Positions 8,900 to 18,153 of a stretch of DNA of 64,000 bases are shown one piece after another (the first letter of the stretch is position 1; each line of letters opens with the position of its first letter). A model generated the notes under the pieces. The model was given only the letters and a program-made list of their open reading frames with translations. It had not been told where the DNA came from and did no database searches. Both the position numbers and the translations under genes were made by a program. The stretch covers positions 57,284 to 121,283 of the forward strand of contig NZ_AUIE01000024.1 of NCBI RefSeq assembly GCF_000423545.1, given 5' to 3'. This DNA is from Metapseudomonas resinovorans DSM 21078. Its GTDB lineage: Bacteria > Pseudomonadota > Gammaproteobacteria > Pseudomonadales > Pseudomonadaceae.

Positions 8900-10118
8900 C
8901 AAAGTCGTCAAGCAGGATGTTCTCCCGCTCAACGCCCAGATCCAGCAGCATCTTGATCACGGCCGCGTTCATCATCGGCGGGCCGCACATGTAGAACTCG
9001 CAATCCTCAGGGGCCGGGTGGTCCTTGAGGTAGTTCTCGAACAGCACGTTGTGGATGAAGCCCTTGAGGCCGGTCCAGTTATCTTCCGGCTGCGGATCGG
9101 ACAGCGCCAGGTGCCACTGGAAGTTGGGGTTCTCTGCCTGCAGCTGGTCGTACTCTTCGGTGTAGAAGGCCTCGCGCAGTGAGCGTGCGCCGTACCAGAA
9201 GCTGATCTTGCGCTTGGAACCCAGGCGCTTTAGCTGGTCGAAAATGTGCGAGCGCATAGGCGCCATGCCTGCACCGCCGCCGATGAAGACCATCTCAGCA
9301 TCAGTGTCCTTGGCGAAAAACTCGCCGAAGGGACCGTACACGGTGACCTTGTCGCCCGGCTTGAGGCTGAAGACCCAGGACGACATCTGCCCCGGCGGCA
9401 GGTCATCCTTGCCCGGTGGCGGAGAGGCGATACGGATGTTGAACTTCACGATGCCCTTCTCGTCCGGGTAGTTAGCCATCGAGTAGGCGCGGATCACCGT
9501 CTCTTCAACCTTGGACACGTACTTCCACTGGTTGAACTTGTCCCAGTCGCCACGGTACTCGGGCTGGATGTCGAAGTCCTTGTAGGCCACCTGGTGCGGC
9601 GGGCATTCCAGCTGCACATAGCCGCCGGCGCGGAAGTCCACGCTTTCCCCTTCCGGCAGGCGCAAGGTCAGCTCCTTGATGAAGGTGGCGACGTTGGGGT
9701 TGGACTCCACCGTGCATTCCCACTTCTTCACGCCGAAGACTTCTTCCGGCACTTCGATGTGCATGTCCTGCTTCACCGGCGTCTGGCAGGACAGGCGCCA
9801 GCCTTCCTTCGCCTGACGGCGGGTGAAGTGGGATTCTTCGGTAGGCAGCATCTCGCCGCCACCGCTCTCGACAATGCATTTGCACTGGGCGCACGTGCCA
9901 CCACCGCCGCAAGCGGACGAGAGGAAGACGCTCTGCCCTGCCAAGGTCTGCAGCAGCTTGCCGCCAGCGGGAACGGTGATGGTCCGCTCGCCGTTGATTA
10001 CGATGTTCACGTCGCCGCTGGAAACCAGCTTGGCTCGGGCCGCCAGGATGATCACAACCAACGCGAGGACGATGGCGGTGAACATGCCGATGGCGAGGAA
10101 GATTTCAAAACTCAGCAT
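8892..10118 (-). CDS. nqrF: Na+-NQR subunit F, NADH-oxidising flavo-iron-sulfur protein
   Basis: The 408-residue entry point for electrons from NADH. It has an N-terminal membrane helix (about residues 5-26), a ferredoxin-like domain with [2Fe-2S] ligands Cys70, Cys76, Cys79 and Cys111, then a ferredoxin reductase domain with the FAD motif R210-A-Y212-S213 and the NADH-binding region [11 protein letters not shown]. These positions coincide with those known in Vibrio cholerae NqrF. Sits 9 bases after nqrE. Confidence 0.96.
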   Translation of the reverse strand: MLSFEIFLAIGMFTAIVLALVVIILAARAKLVSSGDVNIVINGERTITVPAGGKLLQTLAGQSVFLSSACGGGGTCAQCKCIVESGGGEMLPTEESHFTRRQAKEGWRLSCQTPVKQDMHIEVPEEVFGVKKWECTVESNPNVATFIKELTLRLPEGESVDFRAGGYVQLECPPHQVAYKDFDIQPEYRGDWDKFNQWKYVSKVEETVIRAYSMANYPDEKGIVKFNIRIASPPPGKDDLPPGQMSSWVFSLKPGDKVTVYGPFGEFFAKDTDAEMVFIGGGAGMAPMRSHIFDQLKRLGSKRKISFWYGARSLREAFYTEEYDQLQAENPNFQWHLALSDPQPEDNWTGLKGFIHNVLFENYLKDHPAPEDCEFYMCGPPMMNAAVIKMLLDLGVERENILLDDFGG

Positions 10119-10127
10119 GGCCGTTCC

Positions 10128-10736
10128 TTAGAGCTGCACACCGGAAAACGACATGAAGCCGAGAGACATCAGGCCGATGGTGATGAAGGTGATACCGAGA
10201 CCTTGCAGACCCTCCGGCACGTCGCTGTATTTCAGCTTCTCGCGGATACCCGCCAGCATGGCGATGGCCAGCGCCCAGGAAAAGCCGGAGCCGACACCGT
10301 AGACCACGCTCTCGCCAAGGTTGTAGTCGCGTTCAACCATGAACAGGGAGCCGGCCATGATCGCGCAGTTCACGGTGATCAACGGCAGGAACACACCGAG
10401 GGCGTTGTAGAGCGAGGGCACGTACTTGTCGAGCAGCATCTCGAGGATCTGCACGATGGCCGCGATCACACCGATGTAGCTGAGCAAACCGAGAAAGCTC
10501 AGGTCCACGCCCGGCAATCCGGCCCAGGCCAGGGCGCCATCCTTGAGCAGCAGCGTGTAGAGCAGGTTGTTGGCCGGAACCGTGATGGCCTGCACCACGA
10601 TCACCGCGATACCCAGACCGATTGCGGTTTCGACTTTCTTCGAAATGGCAATGAAAGTGCACATGCCGAGGAAGAAGGCCAAGGCCATGTTCTCGACGAA
10701 TACCGCCTTCACGAAGAGGCTGAGGTAATGCTCCAT
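10128..10736 (-). CDS. nqrE: Na+-NQR subunit E, integral membrane
   Basis: A 202-residue protein with six predicted membrane helices. Together with NqrD it forms an inverted pair that encloses an Fe centre; the Cys of FLGMCTFIA near residue 26 and the Cys in [10 protein letters not shown] near 120 are the expected ligand positions. The ATG at 10736 shares one base with the nqrD stop (TGATG), so translation is coupled; a longer frame to 10889 is discarded. Confidence 0.95.
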   Translation of the reverse strand: MEHYLSLFVKAVFVENMALAFFLGMCTFIAISKKVETAIGLGIAVIVVQAITVPANNLLYTLLLKDGALAWAGLPGVDLSFLGLLSYIGVIAAIVQILEMLLDKYVPSLYNALGVFLPLITVNCAIMAGSLFMVERDYNLGESVVYGVGSGFSWALAIAMLAGIREKLKYSDVPEGLQGLGITFITIGLMSLGFMSFSGVQL

Positions 10737-11410
10737 CAGTAGGCCTCCTTGTTGGATACCTGGGGCGCGATCTTGTAGGCCGGCGCCTCCTTCTGCTCGG
10801 TCTTCCAGCTGCGCAGCGCCCAGATGATCAGGCCGATCAGGAAGAAGGCCGAGGGCGGTAGCAGCAACAGCCCGTTGGGTTGGTACCAACCGCCATCGTT
10901 GATCACCGGGAGGATCTCGTAGCCCAGCAACTTGCCAGCACCGAACAGCTCGCGAACGATGCCGAGGACAATCAGCATGGCGCTGTAGCCCAGGCCGTTG
11001 CCGATGCCATCGAAGAAAGACAGGACCGGCGGATTGGCCATGGCGAAGGCTTCGGCGCGCCCCATCACGATGCAGTTGGTGATGATCAGCCCAACGAACA
11101 CCGAGAGCTGCTTGGACAGGCTGAAGGCGTAGGCTTTGAGCACCTGGTCCACCACGATCACCAGCGAGGCGATGATCACCATCTGTACGATCATGCGGAT
11201 CGAGCTGGGGATCTGGCTGCGGATCATTGAAATGAACAGGTTGGAGAAGCCGGTCACCAGCGTCAGGGCGATGGACATCACCAGCGCGGTCTTCAGGTTG
11301 GAAGTGACCGCCAGGGCCGAGCAGATACCGAGGATCTGCAGGCCGATGGGGTTGTTGTGCAGGATCGGGTCCAGCAGGACCGACCGGATAGTGGGTTGCG
11401 CCATGCTCAT
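10736..11410 (-). CDS. nqrD: Na+-NQR subunit D, integral membrane
   Basis: A 224-residue membrane subunit, homologous to NqrE, with conserved Cys in [10 protein letters not shown] (near residue 29) and [16 protein letters not shown] (near 112) that pair with those of NqrE around the Fe site. The ATG at 11410 overlaps the nqrC stop by four bases (ATGA). A second in-frame ATG two codons later is possible. Confidence 0.95.
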   Translation of the reverse strand: MSMAQPTIRSVLLDPILHNNPIGLQILGICSALAVTSNLKTALVMSIALTLVTGFSNLFISMIRSQIPSSIRMIVQMVIIASLVIVVDQVLKAYAFSLSKQLSVFVGLIITNCIVMGRAEAFAMANPPVLSFFDGIGNGLGYSAMLIVLGIVRELFGAGKLLGYEILPVINDGGWYQPNGLLLLPPSAFFLIGLIIWALRSWKTEQKEAPAYKIAPQVSNKEAY

Positions 11411-12195
11411 GCCTCCCCGTTGTTCAGCTTGGCCAGGAAGGGGCCGAAGCCGTTCTTGCCGAGCCAGAAATGCAGCAGATTGTTGACGCCCTTGCTGGTC
11501 AGCGTGGCGCCGGCCAGACCGTCGACCTGGTGACTGGCCTTCGGCGACTGCGCATCGACACTGCCCTTGATGATCTCGATGGCCAGTTGCCCCTGCTCAT
11601 CGAACAGGCTCTTGCCGTTCCAGAGCGCCTTCCATTTCGGGTTGTCCACCTCACCGCCAAGGCCAGGGGTCTCGCCATGCTGGTAGAAGCCGAGTCCGAC
11701 TACGGTGTTCAGGTCGCCCTTGAGCGCGAGGAAGCCGTACAGGGTCGACCAGAGGCCGTAACCGCGCACCGGCAGGATCAGGGTCTGCAGCTGACCGCCC
11801 TGTTCCACCAGGTAGACGGTGCTGTAACGCTCACGTCGCTTGATGGAGGCAATGTCCTGCCCGGCGGGCAGCGCGTCGGAAAGCTGCGGATCCTTGGCGG
11901 CCTTCAGCGGATCGAAACCGGCGGCCTGGATCTCATCGGAAAAATCGCCGCTGGCAAGGTCCACCACCTTCGCAGTGATGCGCTCGGCGTAGAGCTTCTT
12001 CACCTCGTCAGCAGACATGCCCGGCTGGGCCAGGCCGGCGATGCTCAGGATGCTGCGCTGCTTGTCCAGCTCACGGTTCTCCACCTGCACGGGCTTGAGC
12101 GCTACGGCGCCGCCGGCAACGAACACGGAACACACCAGGCAGACCACCAGGGCCACCATCAGGGTGCGGACAGTGGATTCTTTCTGGTTAGCCAT
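11407..12195 (-). CDS. nqrC: Na+-NQR subunit C with covalent FMN
   Basis: A 262-residue subunit anchored by one N-terminal helix (about residues 10-32), with a periplasmic FMN-binding domain. The ApbE target motif reads [10 protein letters not shown]; Thr231 is the expected phosphoester-linked FMN site. It overlaps the end of nqrB's start region by 8 bases, in keeping with the compact operon. Confidence 0.95.
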   Translation of the reverse strand: MANQKESTVRTLMVALVVCLVCSVFVAGGAVALKPVQVENRELDKQRSILSIAGLAQPGMSADEVKKLYAERITAKVVDLASGDFSDEIQAAGFDPLKAAKDPQLSDALPAGQDIASIKRRERYSTVYLVEQGGQLQTLILPVRGYGLWSTLYGFLALKGDLNTVVGLGFYQHGETPGLGGEVDNPKWKALWNGKSLFDEQGQLAIEIIKGSVDAQSPKASHQVDGLAGATLTSKGVNNLLHFWLGKNGFGPFLAKLNNGEA

Positions 12196-13399
12196 TGCGT
12201 GCCAGCCTCCGCTTGATATTGGCCTGGACGACGAAATGGTCGATCAGAGGCGCGAACAGGTTGGCGAACAGAATCGCCAGCATCATGCCCTCCGGGAACG
12301 CAGGGTTGACGACGCGAATCAGCACCACCATCAGACCGATGAGCGCGCCGAACAGCCACTTGCCCGTGTCGGTCATGGAGGCGGAGACAGGGTCGGTCGC
12401 CATGAACATCATGCCGAAGGCGAAGCCACCCAGAACCAGGTGCCAGTACCAGGGCATGGCGAACATGGGGTTGGTGTCTGAACCAATCGCATTGAACAGC
12501 CAGGTGGTAGCGATCATGCCCAGCATCACGCCGGCGACGATACGCCAGGACGCAATCCGGGTGACCAGCAGCACACCACCACCGATCAGGATGGCCAGGG
12601 TGCTGGTTTCGCCGATGGAGCCGTGAATAGTGCCAAGGAAGGCATCCATCCAGGTGATGCCGTGGCCAATGATGTTCTCGACGCCGCCGGCAGCGCCGAG
12701 GCTCAGCGAGGTAGCACCCGCGAAGCCGTCCACGGCAGTCCATACCTCGTCCCCGGAAATCTGCGCCGGATAGGCGAAGAAGAGGAACGCACGGCCAGCC
12801 AGAGCCGGGTTGAGGAAGTTCTTTCCGGTGCCGCCGAAGACTTCCTTGCCCAGCACCACGCCGAAGCTGATGCCCAGCGCCACCTGCCAGAGCGGAATGC
12901 TCGGCGGCAAAGTCAGCGCGAAGAGTACGGAGGTGACGAAGAAACCTTCATTCACTTCATGGCGGCGGATGGAGGCAAACAACACTTCCCAGAAGCCGCC
13001 GACGATGAAGGTCACGGCGTAGATGGGCAGGAACCAGGCTGCGCCCTGGATGAAATTGTCCCACAGGCTATTCGGGTCGAACCCGGCCAGCGAGCCGATC
13101 AAGGCGAAGCGCCAGCCTTCCTGTGCCGCCAGCAGGTCAGGACTCTGGGCGAAGACCAGGTTGGCCTGGTAGCCAACGTTCCACATGCCGAAGAACATGG
13201 CCGGGAAGGTGCAGAGCCAGACCGTGATCATCATCCGTTTGAGATCGATGCCGTCTCGGACGTGGGCCGTGGTGTGAGTCACGCTCGCGGGGCGGTAGAA
13301 GAAGGTATCTACCGCCTCGTAGAGGGCGTACCACTTTTCATAGCGGCCGCCCTGCTCGAAGTTGTGCTCGATCCGGTCGAGGAATTTACGCAGGCTCAT
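12188..13399 (-). CDS. nqrB: Na+-NQR subunit B with covalent FMN and riboflavin, Na+ channel subunit
   Basis: The largest membrane subunit, 403 residues with about ten helices. The ApbE flavinylation motif [10 protein letters not shown] gives Thr230 as the FMN attachment site. NqrB also carries the quinone and riboflavin sites in characterised complexes. The start is adjacent to the nqrA stop codon (no intervening base), so the two are coupled. Confidence 0.96.
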   Translation of the reverse strand: MSLRKFLDRIEHNFEQGGRYEKWYALYEAVDTFFYRPASVTHTTAHVRDGIDLKRMMITVWLCTFPAMFFGMWNVGYQANLVFAQSPDLLAAQEGWRFALIGSLAGFDPNSLWDNFIQGAAWFLPIYAVTFIVGGFWEVLFASIRRHEVNEGFFVTSVLFALTLPPSIPLWQVALGISFGVVLGKEVFGGTGKNFLNPALAGRAFLFFAYPAQISGDEVWTAVDGFAGATSLSLGAAGGVENIIGHGITWMDAFLGTIHGSIGETSTLAILIGGGVLLVTRIASWRIVAGVMLGMIATTWLFNAIGSDTNPMFAMPWYWHLVLGGFAFGMMFMATDPVSASMTDTGKWLFGALIGLMVVLIRVVNPAFPEGMMLAILFANLFAPLIDHFVVQANIKRRLARNG

Positions 13400-14737
13400 T
13401 CAGCCCTCCTTCTCGATACGGTTGAGGTTGTCCCGCAGGATGGGGCCGTATTCGTACTTGCCGGCGCAGACATAGCTGCACAGCGCCAGATCTTCTTCAT
13501 CCAGCTCCAGACAACCGAGCTTCTGCGCCATTTCAGTGTCACCAACGATCAGGTAGCGCAGGAGCTGTGTAGGCAGGATGTCCAGGGGCATCACCGATTC
13601 GTAGTTGCCCACTGGCACCATGGCGCGCGGGCTGCCGTTGGTGCTGGTGTTGAAGGCAAATTTACGGCCGGCCAGCAACTTGGAGACGAAGATGTTCAGC
13701 ACCGAGTGCTTGTTCACGCCGGCGCGCAGGTAATGCAGCAGTTCGCGGTCATTGCCTTCACGCAAGCAAGACACCTGCAGGTGGTAGCGGCCGAGGTACG
13801 AGCAGGCACCCCGGGAGGTCCGACCGCCCAACAGGGAGCCCGAAACCACGCGATTGGCGCCCGGCTGAAGTTCGCCGGCAGTGAGTTCGTCCAGGCTTGC
13901 TCCCAAACGGGTGCGCACCAGCCGCGGGCTGTCCACCACCGGGCCGGCGAGGGACACCACGCGCTCGACCCAGAGTCGGCCGGTGGTGAACAGCTTGCCG
14001 ATGGCGATCACGTCCTGATAGCCGATATGCCAGACGCTCTTGCTGCTGTTGACCGGATCGAGGAAATGAATATGAGTACCCGGCAGGCCTGCCGGGTGCG
14101 GCCCGGTGAAGGATTCGCTACGAATCTGGGCCAGGTTTTCACCCGGCAGCGCAGCACCAGAGGCCTTGCACAGGAAAACACGGGCCAGGCGAGCGAGCAC
14201 CTTGAGGCCGTGTTCAAAATCCGCAGCATGTTCACCAATCACGATGGCCGGATCGGCAGCCAGGGGATGGGTATCCATGGCGGTAACGAAGATGGAGCTC
14301 GGCGTGGAATCGAGCGTCGGCACGCGGCTGAACGGCCGTGTGCGCAACGCGGTCCAAAGGCCGGATTGCACCAGCTCGTCGCGTATCAGTTGCGGATCGA
14401 GCTGATCGAGTTGCTCGGCGGAAAACCGCTCGAACTGAACTTCCTCATCGCCGTCGAGGTCGATCACCACGGACTGCAGCACTCGCTGCTCACCACGGTG
14501 GATGGCACTGATCACTCCGGCGCCGGGCGCGGTATAGATCACGCCCGGGGTCTTCTTGTCGGCGAACAGTGGCTGGCCGAGCTTGACCCGATCCCCCACC
14601 TGAACATCCATGGTCGGCTTCATGCCGTGATAGTCGAAGCCGATGACGGCGACGCTCCGAATCGGTCGCCCCGCTTCGATTCGCTGGATCGGCTCACCTG
14701 CCACCGGCAGGTCCAGCCCTCGCTTTACTCTGATCAT
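13400..14737 (-). CDS. nqrA: Na+-NQR subunit A, peripheral quinone-site subunit
   Basis: The 445-residue first gene of the operon. It starts [16 protein letters not shown] and contains a biotinyl-lipoyl-like fold ([22 protein letters not shown] at about 70-90) typical of NqrA. It lacks membrane helices and caps NqrB on the cytoplasmic side. All six structural genes nqrA-F plus apbE and nqrM are intact here, so the strain should make a functional sodium pump or proton-pumping variant: the P. aeruginosa enzyme is reported to pump protons. Confidence 0.95.
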   Translation of the reverse strand: MIRVKRGLDLPVAGEPIQRIEAGRPIRSVAVIGFDYHGMKPTMDVQVGDRVKLGQPLFADKKTPGVIYTAPGAGVISAIHRGEQRVLQSVVIDLDGDEEVQFERFSAEQLDQLDPQLIRDELVQSGLWTALRTRPFSRVPTLDSTPSSIFVTAMDTHPLAADPAIVIGEHAADFEHGLKVLARLARVFLCKASGAALPGENLAQIRSESFTGPHPAGLPGTHIHFLDPVNSSKSVWHIGYQDVIAIGKLFTTGRLWVERVVSLAGPVVDSPRLVRTRLGASLDELTAGELQPGANRVVSGSLLGGRTSRGACSYLGRYHLQVSCLREGNDRELLHYLRAGVNKHSVLNIFVSKLLAGRKFAFNTSTNGSPRAMVPVGNYESVMPLDILPTQLLRYLIVGDTEMAQKLGCLELDEEDLALCSYVCAGKYEYGPILRDNLNRIEKEG

Positions 14738-14856
14738 AGGTTTCGCCTGGAACAGGGTTTCTGCTCGAAACGCGTCGACTCAAGAGCCGAAAATGACAAC
14801 GACGCGCCTGCCGGAGCGGGTGCGGGCGTGCTGCATTTCGAACGGTTAAGCGACGG

Positions 14857-14885
14857 ATTATAGAGAGCGCGATTCACCATCGCCA
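14857..14885 (-). promoter_or_regulatory. Candidate sigma-70 promoter of the nqr operon
   Basis: On the minus strand a perfect -10 box TATAAT (14862-14857) is preceded by a 17-base spacer and a weak -35 TGGCGA (14885-14880). Transcription would start about 113 bases before nqrA, leaving a leader. The weak -35 suggests that an activator may be needed. Confidence 0.45.
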
Positions 14886-15013
14886 CCCAAGCCCTTTCTT
14901 TTCAGATATTTAGGAAACAAATAGCAACATCGCGTCCACTTCTGAACAGTGGGTCATCCCCGATTGGCCTGGACTTCGCCCTATCGTTTCCCGCTTACCT
15001 GAGCGTTGCGCAT

Positions 15014-15043
15014 AAAAAACGGGAGCCCAGGGCTCCCGCTCTT
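15014..15043 (-). terminator. Intrinsic terminator of aroP
   Basis: CGGGAGCC hairpin with a short loop, followed on the minus strand by six T residues, directly downstream of aroP. Its stem is almost the same sequence as the gap terminator at 16510-16537. Confidence 0.85.
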
Positions 15044-15060
15044 TCGATCCGCAAACGGTA

Positions 15061-16458
15061 TCAATGGGCAGTAGCCCGCGCCGCTGAACGCTTGAAGTAG
15101 TAGCAGACGCCAATCAGGGCCAACCAGAAGGGAATGGCGTAGACCGACACATTAATGCCCGGAATCATCAGCATCACGCCGAGGATCAACGCCACGAAGG
15201 CCAGGCACAGGTAATTGCCGACGGGATACCAGAGCGCCTTGAAGAAAGGCTGCTGCCCCCGGGCATCGAGGCTCTTGCGGAACTTCAGGTGGGACAGGCT
15301 GATCATCGCCCAGTTGATCACCAGGGCCGCCACCACCAGCGCCATCAGCAGCTCCAGGGCCTTTTGCGGGGCCAGGTAGTTGACCACTACACAGAGCAGC
15401 GTAACCAGCGCCGAGAGACCGATAGCCAACACCGGCACACCACGGTCGTCTACCTTCATCAGCGCCTTGGGTGCATCCCCCTGCTCCGCCAGGCCATAAA
15501 GCATCCGGCTGTTGCAGTAGACACCGCTGTTGTAGACCGACAGCGCAGCCGTCAGCACCACGAAGTTGAGGATATGCGCCGCCGTATCGCTGCCAATCAG
15601 CGAGAAGATCTGCACGAACGGACTGCCGCTGTACGGGTCGCCGGCAGCCCCCAGGGTCTCCAGCAGCTTGTCCCACGGATAGAGCATCAGCAGCACACTG
15701 AGCGCACCGATGTAGAAGATCAGGATGCGGTAGATAACCTGGTTGATCGCCTTGGGGATCACCTTCTTCGGCTCGCTGGCCTCAGCAGCGGTGATACCCA
15801 CCAACTCCAGACCACCGAAGGAGAACATGATGATGGCCAATACCATCACCAGGCCTTCGATACCATTGGGGAAGAAGCCGCCATGGCTCCAGAGGTTGTC
15901 GACGGCAGCCTGAGGGCCACCCTCACCACTGGCCAGCAGGTAGATGCCGAGAATGATCATGCCGATGATGGCCACCACCTTGATCAACGCGAACCAGAAC
16001 TCTGCCTCGCCGAACGCTTTCACGTTGGCCAGGTTGATCAGGTTGATCAGCACGAAGAACACAGCTGCCGACACCCAGGTCGGCACCTCGGGCCACCAGA
16101 ACTGGATGTATTTGCCTACCGCAGTCAGCTCAGCCATGCCCACCAGCACGTAGAGCACCCAGTAGTTCCAGCCGGAAAGGAAACCCGCATAACCGCCCCA
16201 GTACTTGTGGGCGAAGTGGCTGAACGAACCGGCAACCGGCTCTTCGACGATCATCTCGCCCAACTGGCGCATGATCAGGAACGCGAAGAAGCCGGCAATG
16301 GCGTAGCCGAGAATCATCGACGGACCCGCCGACTTGAGCACCCCGGCCGAGCCCAGGAACAGGCCGGTACCGATGGCGCCGCCCAGCGCGATTAGCTGGA
16401 TGTGGCGGTTTTTCAGGCCCCTTTTGAGCGGCCCCTGGTGAAGGTGATGTCCTTCCAT
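15061..16458 (-). CDS. aroP: Aromatic amino acid permease AroP (APC superfamily)
   Basis: A 465-residue inner-membrane proton symporter with twelve expected helices, for Phe, Tyr and Trp. From KRGLKNRHIQLIALGGAIGTGLFLGSAG onward it runs nearly collinear with remembered E. coli AroP, including GGLELVGITAAEA and YNSGVYCNSRMLYGLAEQG. ATG at 16458 gives MEGHHLHQGPLKRG, like AroP; an upstream TTG at 16473 is less likely. It stands alone between two terminators. PheP or another close paralogue is the main alternative. Confidence 0.9.
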   Translation of the reverse strand: MEGHHLHQGPLKRGLKNRHIQLIALGGAIGTGLFLGSAGVLKSAGPSMILGYAIAGFFAFLIMRQLGEMIVEEPVAGSFSHFAHKYWGGYAGFLSGWNYWVLYVLVGMAELTAVGKYIQFWWPEVPTWVSAAVFFVLINLINLANVKAFGEAEFWFALIKVVAIIGMIILGIYLLASGEGGPQAAVDNLWSHGGFFPNGIEGLVMVLAIIMFSFGGLELVGITAAEASEPKKVIPKAINQVIYRILIFYIGALSVLLMLYPWDKLLETLGAAGDPYSGSPFVQIFSLIGSDTAAHILNFVVLTAALSVYNSGVYCNSRMLYGLAEQGDAPKALMKVDDRGVPVLAIGLSALVTLLCVVVNYLAPQKALELLMALVVAALVINWAMISLSHLKFRKSLDARGQQPFFKALWYPVGNYLCLAFVALILGVMLMIPGINVSVYAIPFWLALIGVCYYFKRSAARATAH

Positions 16459-16509
16459 CTGGGAAATCCCCAAGCGATTCTTGTTATCCGATTACAGACG
16501 CAAAAATGA

Positions 16510-16537
16510 AAAACGGGAGCCCGAAAGCTCCCGTTTT
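16510..16537 (-). terminator. Intrinsic terminator of gap
   Basis: Stem AAACGGGAGC paired with GCTCCCGTTT around a 6-base loop, followed on the minus strand by T-rich sequence. It lies 15 bases after the gap stop codon. Confidence 0.85.
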
Positions 16538-16551
16538 CCGATTACACAGGC

Positions 16552-18000
16552 TTAGCGCGGGAATGCTGGCGGGTTGACACCAGCCATATCTTCCATCACC
16601 CGAACCACCTGGCAGCTGTAACCGAACTCGTTGTCGTACCAGACGTACAACACAACGCGGTTGTCGTTGCAGATGGTGGCTTCGGCGTCTACCACGCCCG
16701 CATGGCGGGAGCCGACGAAGTCGCTGGACACCACTTCCTGGGAAGAAACGTAATCGATCTGCTTGTGCAGGTCCGAATGCATGGCCATCTGGCGCAGGTA
16801 TTCGTTGATCTCTTCGCGGTTGGTGGCCTTCTCCAGGTTCAGGTTCAGGATCGCCATGGAGACGTTCGGCGTCGGAACGCGGATCGCGTTACCGGTCAGC
16901 TTGCCCTTCAGAACCGGCAGAGCCTTGGCAGCTGCGGTGGCAGCACCAGTCTCGGTGATCACCATGTTCAGCGGAGCGCTGCGGCCGCGACGGCTGCCTT
17001 TGTGGAAGTTGTCGATCAGGTTCTGGTCGTTGGTGTACGAGTGAACGGTTTCGACGTGGCCGTTGACGATGCCGTACTGATCATCCACTGCCTTGAGCAC
17101 CGGCACGATGGCGTTGGTGGTGCAGGAAGCGGCGGAGATGATCTTGTCGTCGGCCGAGATTTCGCCGTGGTTGATGCCGTGAACGATATTCTTCAGCGCG
17201 CCCTTGCCCGGAGCGGTCAGGACGACGCGGTCGATACCCGGGCACTTCAGGTGCTGACCCAGGCCCTCGGCGTCACGCCATTTGCCGGTGTTGTCCACCA
17301 GCAGGGCGTTCTTGATGCCATAGGCGGTGTAGTCGATCGAGGCCGGATCGTTCGAGTAGATCACCTGGATCAGGTTGCCGTTGGCGGTCAGGGTGTTGTT
17401 TTCTTCGTCGATGACGATGGTGCCGTCGAACGGACCGTGCACAGAGTCGCGGCGCAGCAGGCTGGCGCGCTTGACCAGGTCGTTCTCGGCGCCCTTGCGG
17501 ACGACGATGGCGCGCAGACGCAGGCCGTCACCACCACCGGTCTTCTCGATCAGGATGCGCGCCAGCAGGCGGCCGATGCGACCAAAACCGTACAGGACAA
17601 CGTCGGTGCCTTCACGGGCAGCGCCGTTCTGCTTGCCAACTACGTCGGCCAGCTCGTCCTTGGTGAACTGCTCGATGCTACGGCCGTTACCTTCAGCCTT
17701 GTACTTGGCAACCATCTTGCCCAGGTCCACGGAGGCGGTGCCGAGCTTGAGCTCGCTCATGGCCTTGAGGATCGGGAAGGTTTCGTGAACCGACAGCTCG
17801 GCTTCGTCCGCGAGGCGATGACGGGCAAAACGGTGGGCCTTGAGGATGGCGATCACGGAGCGGTTGATCAGGCCACGGCCATAGATCGAGGTCACAACGT
17901 TGTTGTTGCGATAGAGCTGGCCAATCATCGGAATCATGGCTTCCGCGAGGGCTTCACGATCGATCCATTCACCGAGACACTGGTCGGGCTTCTGAGTCAC
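16552..18000 (-). CDS. gap: Glyceraldehyde-3-phosphate dehydrogenase-like protein with a long N-terminal extension
   Basis: A 482-residue protein; ordinary GAPDH is about 335. Residues 1-128 form an extra, mostly helical region (LGEWIDREALAEAMIPMIGQLYRNNNVVTSIYGRGLINRS); the Rossmann motif GFGRIG is at 138-143, and the active-site Cys is Cys293 in SCTTN. The catalytic residues look intact, so an enzyme oxidising glyceraldehyde-3-phosphate (or running in gluconeogenic direction) is likely. I choose GTG at 18000 because GGAAGG sits eight bases upstream; an ATG at 18018 would add six residues. It diverges from mfd and has its own promoter and terminator. Confidence 0.85.
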   Translation of the reverse strand: MTQKPDQCLGEWIDREALAEAMIPMIGQLYRNNNVVTSIYGRGLINRSVIAILKAHRFARHRLADEAELSVHETFPILKAMSELKLGTASVDLGKMVAKYKAEGNGRSIEQFTKDELADVVGKQNGAAREGTDVVLYGFGRIGRLLARILIEKTGGGDGLRLRAIVVRKGAENDLVKRASLLRRDSVHGPFDGTIVIDEENNTLTANGNLIQVIYSNDPASIDYTAYGIKNALLVDNTGKWRDAEGLGQHLKCPGIDRVVLTAPGKGALKNIVHGINHGEISADDKIISAASCTTNAIVPVLKAVDDQYGIVNGHVETVHSYTNDQNLIDNFHKGSRRGRSAPLNMVITETGAATAAAKALPVLKGKLTGNAIRVPTPNVSMAILNLNLEKATNREEINEYLRQMAMHSDLHKQIDYVSSQEVVSSDFVGSRHAGVVDAEATICNDNRVVLYVWYDNEFGYSCQVVRVMEDMAGVNPPAFPR

Positions 18001-18042
18001 GGGCAGTACCTTCCACATGTAGGGGATGAAAAAAGGGGCTAC

Positions 18043-18071
18043 ATTATGACGGCGCACGCAGGCGCCGGCAA
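18043..18071 (-). promoter_or_regulatory. Candidate gap promoter
   Basis: Minus strand: -35 TTGCCG (18071-18066), 17-base spacer, -10 CATAAT (18048-18043). It is back to back with the mfd promoter. Confidence 0.55.
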
Positions 18072-18089
18072 TCAGCAGCGGCCTCAACA

Positions 18090-18119
18090 CTGACATCCGC
18101 TAGTCGGGATAGTTACAAT
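18090..18119 (+). promoter_or_regulatory. Candidate mfd promoter
   Basis: Plus strand: -35 CTGACA (18090-18095), 18-base spacer, -10 TACAAT (18114-18119), each one mismatch from consensus, about 28 bases before the mfd start. Confidence 0.6.
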
Positions 18120-18153
18120 CCGCCGATCTTTTTCCGACCGGAGCCTCTTGCCC

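Larger units (their letters stand above)
14738..15060. other. Intergenic region between nqrA and aroP
   Basis: These 323 bases hold the aroP terminator at 15014-15043 and the presumed nqr promoter at 14857-14885. The remainder, including an AT-rich patch at 14895-14935, shows no gene that I can support. Confidence 0.6.

Noticed and set aside
12623..14863. A 746-codon open frame on the plus strand opposite nqrB-nqrA.
   Set aside because: It is antisense to two well-conserved genes, and its composition (Arg/His/Gln-rich with no family motif) is typical of shadow frames in high-GC DNA.
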